The notes: generated from the sequence alone by a model not told the origin. A stretch of 64,000 nt of DNA from Peribacillus sp. FSL H8-0477 (GCF_038002765.1 NZ_JBBODE010000001.1:1364001-1428000); one strand, 5' to 3'. Positions 18,227-27,387 are shown, counted from the stretch's first letter. Numbers and translations are program-made.

Positions 18227-19891
18227 TTACTCTAATACTGCTACACGCAATACTTCTTCCGTTGTGGTTAGACCCTGTTTTACCTTTAACAAGCCATCAT
18301 CCATTAAGAATACAGTTTTAGCCTTAATGGCCATTTCGCGAAGCTTCGAGAAGGACTCACCGTTCATAATGACTCTTCTCATATCATCTGTCAGTACGAG
18401 TATCTCATGGAGAGCAATTCGGCCTTTATAACCGGTCATATTGCAGGAAGCACAACCTCTCCCCTTGGTTACGTGATCAACTTTAAACCCACGTTTTGCA
18501 AAAATCTCTATTTCTCGTTTGGATGGTTCCTGTTTTTGCCCACAATCTCGGCAAACCCGGCGGACAAGCCGTTGGGCGACAACACCGCTCAACGACGAGG
18601 CAACTAGAAATGGTTCAACTCCCATATCTACAAGCCTTGTAATCGTACCAAGCGAGTCATTTGTATGAATCGTACTTAAGACCAAATGACCCGTGAGCGA
18701 GGCTCTGATTGATACTTCTGCGGTTTCCCTGTCACGGATTTCTCCCACCATAATAATATTCGGATCTTGCCGAAGAATGGAACGAAGTCCTGCTGCAAAG
18801 GTCATCCCAACACTTGCATTTACTTGAATTTGATTAATTCCTTCTAATTGATATTCAACGGGGTCTTCAATCGTAATGATATTCACTTCTTCGCTGTTCA
18901 AGAGATTCAGCGCTGCATACAATGTGGATGATTTTCCTGAACCTGTTGGACCCGTTATCAGGACAATCCCATTGGGCTGATCAAGCATCGTACGAAAACG
19001 CTGCAGATTTAAGTTATTGAAGCCTAGCTTATTTAAGTCATTCAACGAACTTCCAAGATCGAGAATTCGGAGAACGATTTTTTCACCAAAAACGGTTGGA
19101 AGACTCGATACCCGTAAATCAATCGGTGAGAATTCTAAATTGACTTTAATCCTGCCATCCTGGGGAACCCGGTGTTCGGTTATATCTAATTTAGCCATAA
19201 TTTTAATTCGGGCAGTCAGAACATTTTGCATCGATTTTGGCAATACTTTTTCGGTACGCAACACCCCATCAATCCGGTAGCGGACCACGATTTTAGTTTC
19301 TTGGGGATCGATATGAACATCACTCGCCTTTTGTGTCACCGCATTGGAGAGAATTTGGTTTACCAAGCGAATCACTGGAGAGTCTTGATCCCCTCTTTGC
19401 TCTTCTTGAACAGCATTTTTTGAACTGGAGAGGTCATCTAATAGCTCGACTAGGCCTTCATCCATGTCGTAATACTTAGAAATCGTCCGCAGGATATCAT
19501 CCTTTGTCGCAATGGCCGTTTCAATTTGAAAACCTGTCGCCAAACGTAAATCATCAATCGCTATAAAGTCCATTGGATCGGCCATCGCAATATAGAGCCG
19601 TTCTCCGTCTTTTTTCAAGGGAATAAGCAAATTTCGTTTAGCCGTTTCCTTTGAAAGCAGCGCGAATAACTTTGGATCAAATGGATAATTAAACAAACTG
19701 ACATGCGGAATTCCAAGCTGGAATTCTAGAACTTCGATCAGCTGCTGCTCCGTAATAAAGCCTTTACGAAGCAAGACATCTCCGAGACGCTGATTTTTCG
19801 TTTTTTCCTCTAATGCAGCATGAAGCTGATCTTCATTAATAAGACCAGCTTCTACTAATAAATCACCTAAACGTTTTCGGGTTTGTGACAT
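18227..19891 (-). CDS. pilB: Pilus extension ATPase PilB with MshEN domain
   Basis: Assembly ATPase, 554 residues. N-terminal MshEN (GspE-N) domain with two tandem RLGxxL..G....L...L motifs at residues 7-30 (RLGDLLVEAGLINEDQL) and 35-58 (RLGDVLLRKGFITEQQL). In MshE and several PilB proteins such motifs bind c-di-GMP. The ATPase core has Walker A GPTGSGKSST, ITIEDPVEYQL, IIMVGEIRDRETA and the zinc-binding tetracysteine CRDCG...CASC. All catalytic motifs are intact. It precedes pilT by 12 bases. Confidence 0.96.
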   Translation of the reverse strand: MSQTRKRLGDLLVEAGLINEDQLHAALEEKTKNQRLGDVLLRKGFITEQQLIEVLEFQLGIPHVSLFNYPFDPKLFALLSKETAKRNLLIPLKKDGERLYIAMADPMDFIAIDDLRLATGFQIETAIATKDDILRTISKYYDMDEGLVELLDDLSSSKNAVQEEQRGDQDSPVIRLVNQILSNAVTQKASDVHIDPQETKIVVRYRIDGVLRTEKVLPKSMQNVLTARIKIMAKLDITEHRVPQDGRIKVNLEFSPIDLRVSSLPTVFGEKIVLRILDLGSSLNDLNKLGFNNLNLQRFRTMLDQPNGIVLITGPTGSGKSSTLYAALNLLNSEEVNIITIEDPVEYQLEGINQIQVNASVGMTFAAGLRSILRQDPNIIMVGEIRDRETAEVSIRASLTGHLVLSTIHTNDSLGTITRLVDMGVEPFLVASSLSGVVAQRLVRRVCRDCGQKQEPSKREIEIFAKRGFKVDHVTKGRGCASCNMTGYKGRIALHEILVLTDDMRRVIMNGESFSKLREMAIKAKTVFLMDDGLLKVKQGLTTTEEVLRVAVLE

Positions 19892-19909
19892 AGTTAAACC
19901 CCGCTTTTC

Positions 19910-21325
19910 TTATTTTTCCGGTGCATCTGGATCTTCCCAGATATTATCATCGGAATCCTCTGTTCGTTCAGAATCAACTTCCTTGTTCGGTGTGGGCGAA
20001 TCCGAGTCCGTAGAGTCACCAGTTTCCCCCTGATTGTCACTCTCATCGGTTTCTTCCGTACGACCATCCTCACTATCAGAACCCGACTCATCTTCCACAC
20101 CATCACTGTCTTCATCCTTTTCAACATCAGAAGGATCTTCTGATTCTTCATCCGTACTTTCAACTACTGGAACAGATAATGGATGAATTTCAATTCGATG
20201 AATAGGCGCATAAAAATCTTCTGAAATTTCTTCTGATTCAATCAAATTCCCTTTTTCATCAGAAATTTCCCTTGTGATTTTAATCGAGATTCCTTCTTTA
20301 CCTGGTTCAGTTACGTTCATCTGCCCGCTGGTAAGCTGCGAGTCAAATTGAATGATTGTTTTTGGTTGATACCTTTTTTCGGCACTTTTCTTTACTTTGT
20401 ATTGATTCAGGAACGATTTCCCTTTGAGTAGCACATTTAAGTTTTTACCACTTTGGGTAAATTCAAGGAAGTAAGAATTTTCATTTATGTTTGAAAAAAC
20501 CAAATCAGTATTCTTTTTCGTATTGACCTTCGCTTCCATACCCAGATTCGCATAGCTTGGAAACTTTGTACTTACGCTTCGTTCGATAATTGCAAAATTC
20601 GTCGGAAGAATGGTTTCATAGATGCCTGTCGCAATCCGGCTCAATGCTCCCGTACTATAGATTTTATCTTCCTGAAGATCTTTCAGTTTGTTCAACAGCG
20701 AAAATTGTGTTCTCCCCTGAATCTCAACAGGTTGTATCAAACTGATTATTTCTTTAATCTCACTGCTATATTTTCCTGTTTTAATGACTGCTTTTGCGAT
20801 TACTTCATCCTCAGCAGTCACTCCATCCAAATAATTTTCTAAATGGAACCGATAAGAACCAGCGGTAAGCATGGTTGCGCTCGCACTTATATCGTTTGCC
20901 AGCTGCTCCGTATTTACCGCCTCCGAAGATAGTGAAATTGATGTATCATATACTGCTTCCAACAAAGTTTCCTGATCAATCAATACTGAAACTAGATTTT
21001 TTTGACCAGATTTTACATTTGCCAGTGTTTCTTCTACTCGAAACTGAGTATCAACATCACTCGCCTGATTTTCGATTTCTTTATACGTAAGATTAATGGT
21101 CGTTCCTTGCTTCCAAGCTACAATCTCTTCCTCTAGCAACTTCTTAATCTCCGGTTTCGTCTTACCTGAAATATTCAGACCTCCAAGTGTCGTTCCTGGT
21201 TCCATAATATCTTGGTCATTGACCAACTTATTAAACGCTGATGCCCCAAAATGTGAAAAACTGAGGATATAACCTGTTGATAGGATAAGAGCAAGAAATA
21301 ATTTCAGCGTCTGCTGGTTCCTCAC
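19910..21325 (-). CDS. Exported VanW-like/G5-like domain protein
   Basis: Protein of 471 residues. N-terminal signal anchor (residues 8-27, LKLFLALILSTGYILSFSHF). Residues 45-225 resemble the peptidoglycan-binding-like half found before VanW domains (TLGGLNISGKTKPEIKKLL). A degenerate VanW segment follows at about 250-320 (FPSYANLGMEAKVNTKKN then DLVFSNINENSYFLEF), then a G5-like stretch ending ISEDFYAPIHRIEIHPL. The last ~85 residues are a very acidic Ser/Asp/Glu-rich tail, likely disordered. GTG start with AAGGAGAG eight bases upstream. It sits inside the pilus operon just before pilB; a role in carrying the pilus through the wall is inference. It is not a glycopeptide-resistance gene by context. 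Confidence 0.8.
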   Translation of the reverse strand: MRNQQTLKLFLALILSTGYILSFSHFGASAFNKLVNDQDIMEPGTTLGGLNISGKTKPEIKKLLEEEIVAWKQGTTINLTYKEIENQASDVDTQFRVEETLANVKSGQKNLVSVLIDQETLLEAVYDTSISLSSEAVNTEQLANDISASATMLTAGSYRFHLENYLDGVTAEDEVIAKAVIKTGKYSSEIKEIISLIQPVEIQGRTQFSLLNKLKDLQEDKIYSTGALSRIATGIYETILPTNFAIIERSVSTKFPSYANLGMEAKVNTKKNTDLVFSNINENSYFLEFTQSGKNLNVLLKGKSFLNQYKVKKSAEKRYQPKTIIQFDSQLTSGQMNVTEPGKEGISIKITREISDEKGNLIESEEISEDFYAPIHRIEIHPLSVPVVESTDEESEDPSDVEKDEDSDGVEDESGSDSEDGRTEETDESDNQGETGDSTDSDSPTPNKEVDSERTEDSDDNIWEDPDAPEK

Positions 21326-21349
21326 ATTTAGTTCTCTCCTTTTAGACGA

Positions 21350-22072
21350 TTACGCTTCCACATTCATGGACAAACCAACCAGTACACCCGGTCCCACTTC
21401 TTGTGCATGCCTAATGTCTTCCTCTGATAAAACAGAGCCTTCAGCGAAAAGTATATTCCCTGATGGATCTTCGACATTACGAATTAATTTCTTTCCTTTT
21501 AACAACTCAATTTGCTTATTCTTGATTTCCATACCCTCGTCAAGAAACATTCCCTCTTCCACATCATCACTGTTTAGTAATTGGTTCGGGTTATCAAGGA
21601 AGTAACTCGGCGCTTCTTCCGTGACGATTAGAATATCTTTTCCGAATGTTAGAACGGTTTCAGAAGGAAGAATCACTTCTTTATCCTTAATCTTTATCAG
21701 CATACCAATCACATGACCGTTGTCTTCATCTGTGAAAAATTCCATAACAGACCCTAGAAGTTCACCTTTACGAGTCATCACTCTTGCATCTGTTATTTTA
21801 ATTTTTTTATTGACCAGCTGGTTCGCAATTGGAATTTCATTCAAATCTATAACCGCGCCCTCACTATCTACTGTTAGTGCATACTCTCCAATTCCAATTA
21901 CTTTTTTAAATGGAATGGCTTTAACACTTACCTGCCAGTCTTCATGCTCTATTGTTAGAAAATCGACCGATCCCTTTTCTGGATTAATCACCAATGATTT
22001 AACTGTGCCAATTTCAAGTCCCTCTGAAATACTTATAATGGGAAGTCCTAGCATTTGTGCGCTTGTTCTCAT
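21350..22072 (-). CDS. Tandem PRC-barrel domain protein
   Basis: Soluble 240-residue protein with two PRC-barrel-like halves: residues 3-75 (MLGLPIISISEGLEIGTVKS) and 85-155 (ITDARVMTRKGELLGSVMEF). A short tail contains NVEDPSGNILFAEGSVLSEE. PRC-barrels mediate protein or RNA contacts; no enzyme motif is seen. It is second in the pilus operon, 24 bases before the VanW-like gene. I infer a cytoplasmic adaptor for pilus assembly; its precise role is unknown. Confidence 0.82.
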   Translation of the reverse strand: MRTSAQMLGLPIISISEGLEIGTVKSLVINPEKGSVDFLTIEHEDWQVSVKAIPFKKVIGIGEYALTVDSEGAVIDLNEIPIANQLVNKKIKITDARVMTRKGELLGSVMEFFTDEDNGHVIGMLIKIKDKEVILPSETVLTFGKDILIVTEEAPSYFLDNPNQLLNSDDVEEGMFLDEGMEIKNKQIELLKGKKLIRNVEDPSGNILFAEGSVLSEEDIRHAQEVGPGVLVGLSMNVEA

Positions 22073-22129
22073 TTCTTCACCCTACCTAGTCTATGAATTT
22101 AGATTATTGTATGCTGCTTATCTAGTTGT

Positions 22130-23569
22130 TTAAAATGATAATCTAGTATGATCCTTGCAGAAACGATTGCTCAGATAACTAATTTCTGCCAGCACAACCG
22201 GGTATGCTTGGAATTTGTTCTCTAAACGTGCTAAAAGCTGTGTCAGCTTTTCTTGATTTTTCGTCTGAACGTACTGCTGAATTAACATGTTGGCAAATAT
22301 ATAATAATCCTGATGCGGCAGACTATCGTCTAAATAACTGCTGACCAGCAGTTCATAATCCTGATCACTCTTCTGTTTTTTAGCAAGTACTAATTCCTCT
22401 ATTAATGTCTGGAACAGCTCTTGTTGGAGCTTGGTTTTATGAACAGGCATTTCAGATTGAGAATCTTCCTTTACTGCTTCTTGTTGTTCAATACTAGTAT
22501 CTATATCGGTTATAGCTGGTGCTTCTTCAGCAATTTCAGCTAAAGCTTCTACTTCTTGCACCATGATTTCTAAATGTTCATCAATTTCCGCAGGGCCTTC
22601 TGCTGTTTCTGTTTCCTCTATGAACTCTAAGATTTCTTCTGAATCAATTTCTTCTACTACATTCTGTCCAATCCACTCAGGTTGTTCTTCTAAACTAGCA
22701 GCGGCTTCACTGTCAGTAAACACTTCAACATAGACATTCTCTTCAAGTGAATCTATTTCCTCAGTAACATTTTCACTTTCAAGAAGCTCAGCCAGTGAAA
22801 TGACTTCTTCAGATTCCTTACCTGCTTCACTAATCAGATTTTCATCTTCGTTTACAGGTACTTCCTCAACCTTGATTGTCTCCGACTCCAACACTTCTAA
22901 AAATAAATCTTCGTCCCACTCATCCACAATTTCTGCTTCTGTTTCATCAGACTCTACAACCTCTAAAAATAGGTCCTCATCCCACTCTTCTACTAGTTTC
23001 GACTCAGAAACGGACGGCTTGTCCTCTACATCTGGATCTTCCACTTCCATTTGGTTTTGGAAAAAGTCAAACTCTTCAGAAGTTAAAACTGGGGTTGGAT
23101 TAGATTGAGCTTCTGGATCATTCTTGATTTCTTTTTCCAAAATAATGTGTTCTAAATCAGGTTCACTATCAAAATCAACTATTTCTTCTTTTGATTCATG
23201 AAGAAGCTGTTCGAAATCTTGATCTCCTTGTTCACTAAAATTAATTGCCTGTTCGATTCCTTTATCATTTACTGTCGATTCGGCAGAATAATTGTATGAA
23301 TAGTCCTCATTACCTTGTTCATTTCCTATCAAAGCAAATAACTCGGTTTTCTTCTCAAATAGATAGGTAAATATAACGAGAAGAAGCAATGATAGAAGAG
23401 CACCTAACCAAGGATTGTAGGTAAAATTAGCTATTAATCCCGCCATAGCGGCGATCATAGCTGCCCCCATAAGAATTACTTTCCCCTTAAAATCGATACC
23501 CATCGGGAGAAAATAAAAAATTGGAATTAGAAAAACCAGAGAAATACATGCAAAAATAATCGTTTCCAA
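22130..23569 (-). CDS. Acidic membrane protein heading the pilus operon
   Basis: I do not recognise this 479-residue protein. It has two N-terminal transmembrane helices (residues 4-21 and 29-66, divided by a short loop) followed by a long cytoplasmic region (about 75-360) dominated by Glu/Asp. This contains a direct internal duplication of EWDEDLFLEV(V/L)ES at about residues 194 and 216. A more ordered C-terminal helical domain (KLQQELFQTLIEELVLAKKQ to the end) looks TPR-like. The start is TTG at 23569 with AAGGGG seven bases before it. It is the first gene of the pilus operon and divergent from the minor pilins. Confidence 0.75.
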   Translation of the reverse strand: METIIFACISLVFLIPIFYFLPMGIDFKGKVILMGAAMIAAMAGLIANFTYNPWLGALLSLLLLVIFTYLFEKKTELFALIGNEQGNEDYSYNYSAESTVNDKGIEQAINFSEQGDQDFEQLLHESKEEIVDFDSEPDLEHIILEKEIKNDPEAQSNPTPVLTSEEFDFFQNQMEVEDPDVEDKPSVSESKLVEEWDEDLFLEVVESDETEAEIVDEWDEDLFLEVLESETIKVEEVPVNEDENLISEAGKESEEVISLAELLESENVTEEIDSLEENVYVEVFTDSEAAASLEEQPEWIGQNVVEEIDSEEILEFIEETETAEGPAEIDEHLEIMVQEVEALAEIAEEAPAITDIDTSIEQQEAVKEDSQSEMPVHKTKLQQELFQTLIEELVLAKKQKSDQDYELLVSSYLDDSLPHQDYYIFANMLIQQYVQTKNQEKLTQLLARLENKFQAYPVVLAEISYLSNRFCKDHTRLSF

Positions 23570-23689
23570 TTTATTGCCCCTTCTCTAAACTTGTATTTTT
23601 TTCGTATAAAAGAATTTATAACCATAATTACAAAAATCGCCTATAATTATTGTATAATAAATACAGTTATATTGAAAGAAGGGAAAGCT

Positions 23690-24187
23690 ATGAAAAAAAT
23701 GATTTTTTTCAATACCCAAAAAGGATTTACCTTAATTGAAGTCCTTCTATCAGTCTCACTGCTGGGTATTATTTCCGTTTCTATCCTATCATTCTTCAAT
23801 CAATCCTATGATTATACAAAAAACAACCAAAGTAAAACGGTAGGTATAAATGTTGCTAGAAACGTTGTTAATTATATAGAACAGCTGGATTTTGATAAAA
23901 CGATGACTTATCTTACTAACACAACAACAAGCCCATTAGTCCTAAATAAAAGTAATTGTGCCGACCTCAGCAGTGACGCTACCTGCCAAAGGATCTTTGA
24001 ATCTGTCATTAACAACGTTCGATTTGAAGCCGTCGTTACACTAAATAAGTATGAAAAAGATTCTACTGAGAAAATTGATGCAGAAGTCGAGACCCCCCTT
24101 CAATTAGAAAAAAACTTGATACCGATTTCTGTTAACGTTACATGGAATGAACAGGACACCACGGTGAAAGGGATTATAAAAAAATGA
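23690..24187 (+). CDS. Minor type IV prepilin, PilV-like
   Basis: Prepilin of 165 residues: leader MKKMIFFNTQKG, cleavage after Gly12, mature FTLIEVLLSVSLLG with Glu5. Two cysteines (SNCADLSSDATCQR) may form a disulfide. First gene of a plus-strand unit divergent from the main pilus operon; the ATG at 23690 has GAAGGG seven bases upstream, while an ORF extension to 23591 lacks the prepilin pattern. PilV-like by order in the V-W-X arrangement, not by strong similarity. Confidence 0.85.
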   Translation: MKKMIFFNTQKGFTLIEVLLSVSLLGIISVSILSFFNQSYDYTKNNQSKTVGINVARNVVNYIEQLDFDKTMTYLTNTTTSPLVLNKSNCADLSSDATCQRIFESVINNVRFEAVVTLNKYEKDSTEKIDAEVETPLQLEKNLIPISVNVTWNEQDTTVKGIIKK

Positions 24188-24783
24188 AACAACTACTTTC
24201 ATCTAATCGCGGTTTCACGCTCATTGAAGTTTTACTGACTGTAATGATTGGGACAATTGTCTCTTCTATGATTTATTTATTATTTACGACCGGACTCAAT
24301 CTCTATCAAAAAATCCAAATCGAAGGACAGCTTCGAGATGAAGCCGATTATATAGCGACGATGATTTTAGATGAAATGTACAGCAATTCTCCTGAAAGTA
24401 TCGAAACGACAGCTGATGGCATTAAGCTTAACCGGGCCGGTACAAAAGAGATTAACAGCTATCTTATCGAGGATACTGATACGGATAAAGCGGAAATAGA
24501 CATTTATTTTAAAAATGGTCAATTTACGATTAATAGGACCAAAGAAAGTGGAACTGAGACGACGGTTTTAGATATTCCAAGTGCAACCTTACTAGATGAG
24601 TTAGACGGCAAGAAAACAGAGATTTCACTAGCCCCTTCTTCTGCTTGTACAAATAAGGGAGACCAAAAAGAATGTACACATGGCACACTCAATGTAACGA
24701 TGGTTATCGAAAATAATCCTCGAATACAAGGCTCACTGATTAAAACAGAACCGCTCGTTCTCGAGAGCAGCTTCGGATTTTAA
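24184..24783 (+). CDS. Minor type IV prepilin, PilW-like
   Basis: Prepilin of 199 residues with leader MKQLLSSNRG, cleavage after Gly10, mature FTLIEVLLTVMIGTIV with Glu5. A helical N-terminal half continues into a beta-rich head containing a cysteine pair (ACTNKGDQKECTHG). The start overlaps the preceding gene by four bases (ATGA), so the two are translationally coupled. Function inferred: part of the tip complex that primes pilus assembly. Confidence 0.85.
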   Translation: MKQLLSSNRGFTLIEVLLTVMIGTIVSSMIYLLFTTGLNLYQKIQIEGQLRDEADYIATMILDEMYSNSPESIETTADGIKLNRAGTKEINSYLIEDTDTDKAEIDIYFKNGQFTINRTKESGTETTVLDIPSATLLDELDGKKTEISLAPSSACTNKGDQKECTHGTLNVTMVIENNPRIQGSLIKTEPLVLESSFGF

Positions 24784-24793
24784 GGAGGATCAT

Positions 24794-26410
24794 ATGTTAA
24801 AAAGTCAAAAAGGCTCCACACTTATAGCCGTCATGCTGGTCTTTCTCGTTCTGACAACCCTGCTTCTAGTCCTTTTAGCTGCAAATATTGGCGGTGCTAA
24901 ACGTACCGAAACGCGTGAAACGGATATTACCGAAAATCTAGATGCGCTGGCTGCCATGAAAGAAGGGGTTGCTGTTACCCAAGCATTTATCACTAATAAC
25001 AGCCCGACTCTGCTTACTTCAATCACTACCTATGATACGCAACTTAAAAAATTTATGGATGAAGAAAATGCTAAAAACATTGGATACAAGCTTAAGGATA
25101 CAACTAGTGCCCCTCTGACAGCTGGTTTTACGAGAGTACTAAAGGTAACTAGTCCACCTTACAGCCAGTTAGTTTATGTAACCGCCACTCCAAGCTTTCT
25201 AAAATATGCACTCGGATCGCGTTCAAATCTAACCATGAATGGTTCGCCCTCCATCCAAGGAGATATTTATTCACGGTATTCCTTGAATATTAGTAATGAA
25301 GCATTATATATGAATAACGGCGTGCTTCAATCAAAATCAACGTATCTCCCAGTTAGTAAACATTCACCCGAAGTTACTTCAGAACTTTTTATTGAAGAAG
25401 GGGATCTACAGCTTTGTACGAGTGGAAACTGTTATAGTAAAACCGCCAATGCTTATAAAAAAACAGCCGGCTGGGGAACCCTATCCCGTGAGAAGTTACC
25501 AATAGATATCCACACAGCTTTTAGTGACAAATATGCCCCACGATACGCACAACTGGATGCACCCTTTGCTGATATCGATATCCCTGGTACTTTTCTAGAA
25601 AAAGCAAGAGATGTCGGGATTATGCTAAGCGATTTTCCTACTGCGTTTTACGATACAGAGGAAAAAAGAAATGAAGCTAAAGTCGCCCATATCCGCGATC
25701 AATTAGCAAAAGAAGCTCCAACGTATACAGATTCGAAAAAATTAGAAAAACCTCCAGCATCTCCATATATATTGTATCGCGGCGATCCAAATATTAATGT
25801 ATCCTCCTTAACCGTACCTGAGGATGGATGGCTGATTATTGATGGTGACGCAAATTTTGAAGATAACGCTCAAAAAGCACTCGATATAAAAGGAAATATT
25901 TTAATAACCGGTAATTTAAAGCTGACAGGGAACTTGAGTTTTGATTCTGTTATCTATGTATTAGGCCAAACCACCATAAAAAATGCTAATATTCATTGTT
26001 ATCAAAATTCCTGTACAACCGGAACAATTGATAAAGATATTTGGAAAAATCCCGCCTTTATTTTAATGACTCAGGGCAATTTAGATATTAACTTAGTTAA
26101 TAAATTTAACAAAACTACAGCTGGAATTAATGGATATCTGTATACCGCTTCAGTCGCGGATGTCTATGGAGTAGGATCGTTACTGAATGTGACGGGCGGC
26201 CTCTTTTCAAAAGATAACTTAACAATTAATAGTTTTAGAGGGAATGCAGCAGAGGGCACCCCTGAACTGACTTTTGACGAAAAAGCTGATATTGAATTTT
26301 CAAGATTTAAAATCGTTAACAATAAACGACTATTTTTCGAACAAGAAGATGCATTACCTAAAGTTAAACAGCTTTCCGCCGTTCCAGATCGACTGGAAAA
26401 AGATAACTAA
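24794..26410 (+). CDS. Large minor prepilin, PilX/GspK-like, with beta-helix-like head
   Basis: Protein of 538 residues with a very short prepilin leader MLKSQKG and mature start STLIAVMLVFLVLTTLLLVL. Position 5 is Ala rather than Glu, the hallmark of GspK/PilX subunits that sit at the pilus tip. The large C-terminal part has a repetitive hydrophobic beta pattern (SLTVPEDGWLIIDGDANFED, DIKGNILITGNLKLTGNLSF) suggesting a parallel beta-helix resembling bactofilin or pectate-lyase folds. Cysteines at CTSGNC and CYQNSC could form disulfides. It is the last gene of the minor-pilin unit, preceded by GGAGG. Confidence 0.82.
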   Translation: MLKSQKGSTLIAVMLVFLVLTTLLLVLLAANIGGAKRTETRETDITENLDALAAMKEGVAVTQAFITNNSPTLLTSITTYDTQLKKFMDEENAKNIGYKLKDTTSAPLTAGFTRVLKVTSPPYSQLVYVTATPSFLKYALGSRSNLTMNGSPSIQGDIYSRYSLNISNEALYMNNGVLQSKSTYLPVSKHSPEVTSELFIEEGDLQLCTSGNCYSKTANAYKKTAGWGTLSREKLPIDIHTAFSDKYAPRYAQLDAPFADIDIPGTFLEKARDVGIMLSDFPTAFYDTEEKRNEAKVAHIRDQLAKEAPTYTDSKKLEKPPASPYILYRGDPNINVSSLTVPEDGWLIIDGDANFEDNAQKALDIKGNILITGNLKLTGNLSFDSVIYVLGQTTIKNANIHCYQNSCTTGTIDKDIWKNPAFILMTQGNLDINLVNKFNKTTAGINGYLYTASVADVYGVGSLLNVTGGLFSKDNLTINSFRGNAAEGTPELTFDEKADIEFSRFKIVNNKRLFFEQEDALPKVKQLSAVPDRLEKDN

Positions 26411-26412
26411 CA

Positions 26413-26448
26413 AAAAAACTCCGCTCAGATTAGTCAGCGGAGTTTTTT
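26413..26448. terminator. Bidirectional terminator between convergent genes
   Basis: Stem AAAAAACTCCGCT / AGCGGAGTTTTTT (26413-26425 and 26436-26448), ten-base loop, with T-runs on both strands. It ends the plus-strand minor-pilin unit. The final five codons and stop of the convergent ankyrin gene lie inside the hairpin. Confidence 0.92.
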
Positions 26449-27356
26449 AATGTATCCATCACGTCTTCATGCTTCCATTCTTTTGCGTATCCATAAGCAG
26501 TTATTCCTTCAGGACTTTTTAACGCTGCGTTTGCTCCGGCTTTGAGTAACAAATTAACTACTTCAACGTTACCAAACTCACTAGCATACATGAGCCCTGT
26601 TTTTTTAGCTTTATCCTTTGTATCTACGGCTATATTATGTGTAAGAAGCAAGCTGACGATATCACTCCGGCCATTAAGAACTGCACTGATTAAAAGGCTA
26701 TTGCCACTTTTATCTACGACGTTAACCTGCTTCTTATCTGCCTTTATCAGCTGTTCACAAACCTTCGTTTTTCCTGACTGCACAGCGTAAGCTAGAGCCG
26801 TTTCACCAGTTTTATTGCTGACAGCTGGAGATATTCCTTCTTCCAGCAAGAGCTTCACTACCTCATCATTGCCTTTTAATGAGGCATAATGCAGGGCCGT
26901 ATTCCCCTCGTTATCAACAAGATTCAACTGATCCTTATCCTGTTTTATCGCTGTTTTAAACAACTTAACAGCATCTTTTTGCATGTCAGGATTACCTTCA
27001 AGCTGAATACTATCATTCAATGAAAGTGACAGCTGAACAAACAGCGGCATGGCTGATTGTTCATTGATTTTCGCGTTTTTTTCCAATAGTTCGTTTGCGA
27101 TAGCATACTCCTGATAAGCAATCGCATATTCAAGCGGTCGTCTACCATTCTCTGTTTCTGCTTTTAGTAGTTTCGAGTTATCTTCTAATGACTCCAACAC
27201 CTGTTTTTTATTTCCAGAAGTAATATTTTCTATAAATGCATGAAGTTCTTCAGGATTCACCTTAGCAGTTGCTGATGTATACGCATAGAAACCAGAACCG
27301 GCTGCTACCATAATAATCAAGAATATTACTAGATATTTCTTCAAAGGAGTTCTCAT
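26430..27356 (-). CDS. Membrane-anchored ankyrin-repeat protein
   Basis: Protein of 308 residues with an N-terminal signal anchor (residues 8-27, YLVIFLIIMVAAGSGFYAYT) and no lipobox cysteine, then ankyrin repeats from about residue 75 to the end. Clear repeat signatures are EGNTALHYASLKGNDEVVKLLLEEG, KTGETALAYAVQSGKTKVCE and KKTGLMYASEFGNVEVVNLLL (each spanning fewer than 33 residues as usual). The charge pattern places the repeats outside the cell, which is uncommon for ankyrins. It follows the giant Ig-like gene and converges on the minor-pilin unit. Partner unknown. Confidence 0.85.
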   Translation of the reverse strand: MRTPLKKYLVIFLIIMVAAGSGFYAYTSATAKVNPEELHAFIENITSGNKKQVLESLEDNSKLLKAETENGRRPLEYAIAYQEYAIANELLEKNAKINEQSAMPLFVQLSLSLNDSIQLEGNPDMQKDAVKLFKTAIKQDKDQLNLVDNEGNTALHYASLKGNDEVVKLLLEEGISPAVSNKTGETALAYAVQSGKTKVCEQLIKADKKQVNVVDKSGNSLLISAVLNGRSDIVSLLLTHNIAVDTKDKAKKTGLMYASEFGNVEVVNLLLKAGANAALKSPEGITAYGYAKEWKHEDVMDTLKNSAD

Positions 27357-27387
27357 TTTACACCCTTTCTATGATGCATGCAGCGAA

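Noticed and set aside
22800-23108. Plus-strand Ser-rich ORF opposite the acidic operon-head protein
   Set aside because: Reverse complement of Glu/Asp codons yields Ser/Phe-rich frames; no independent evidence.
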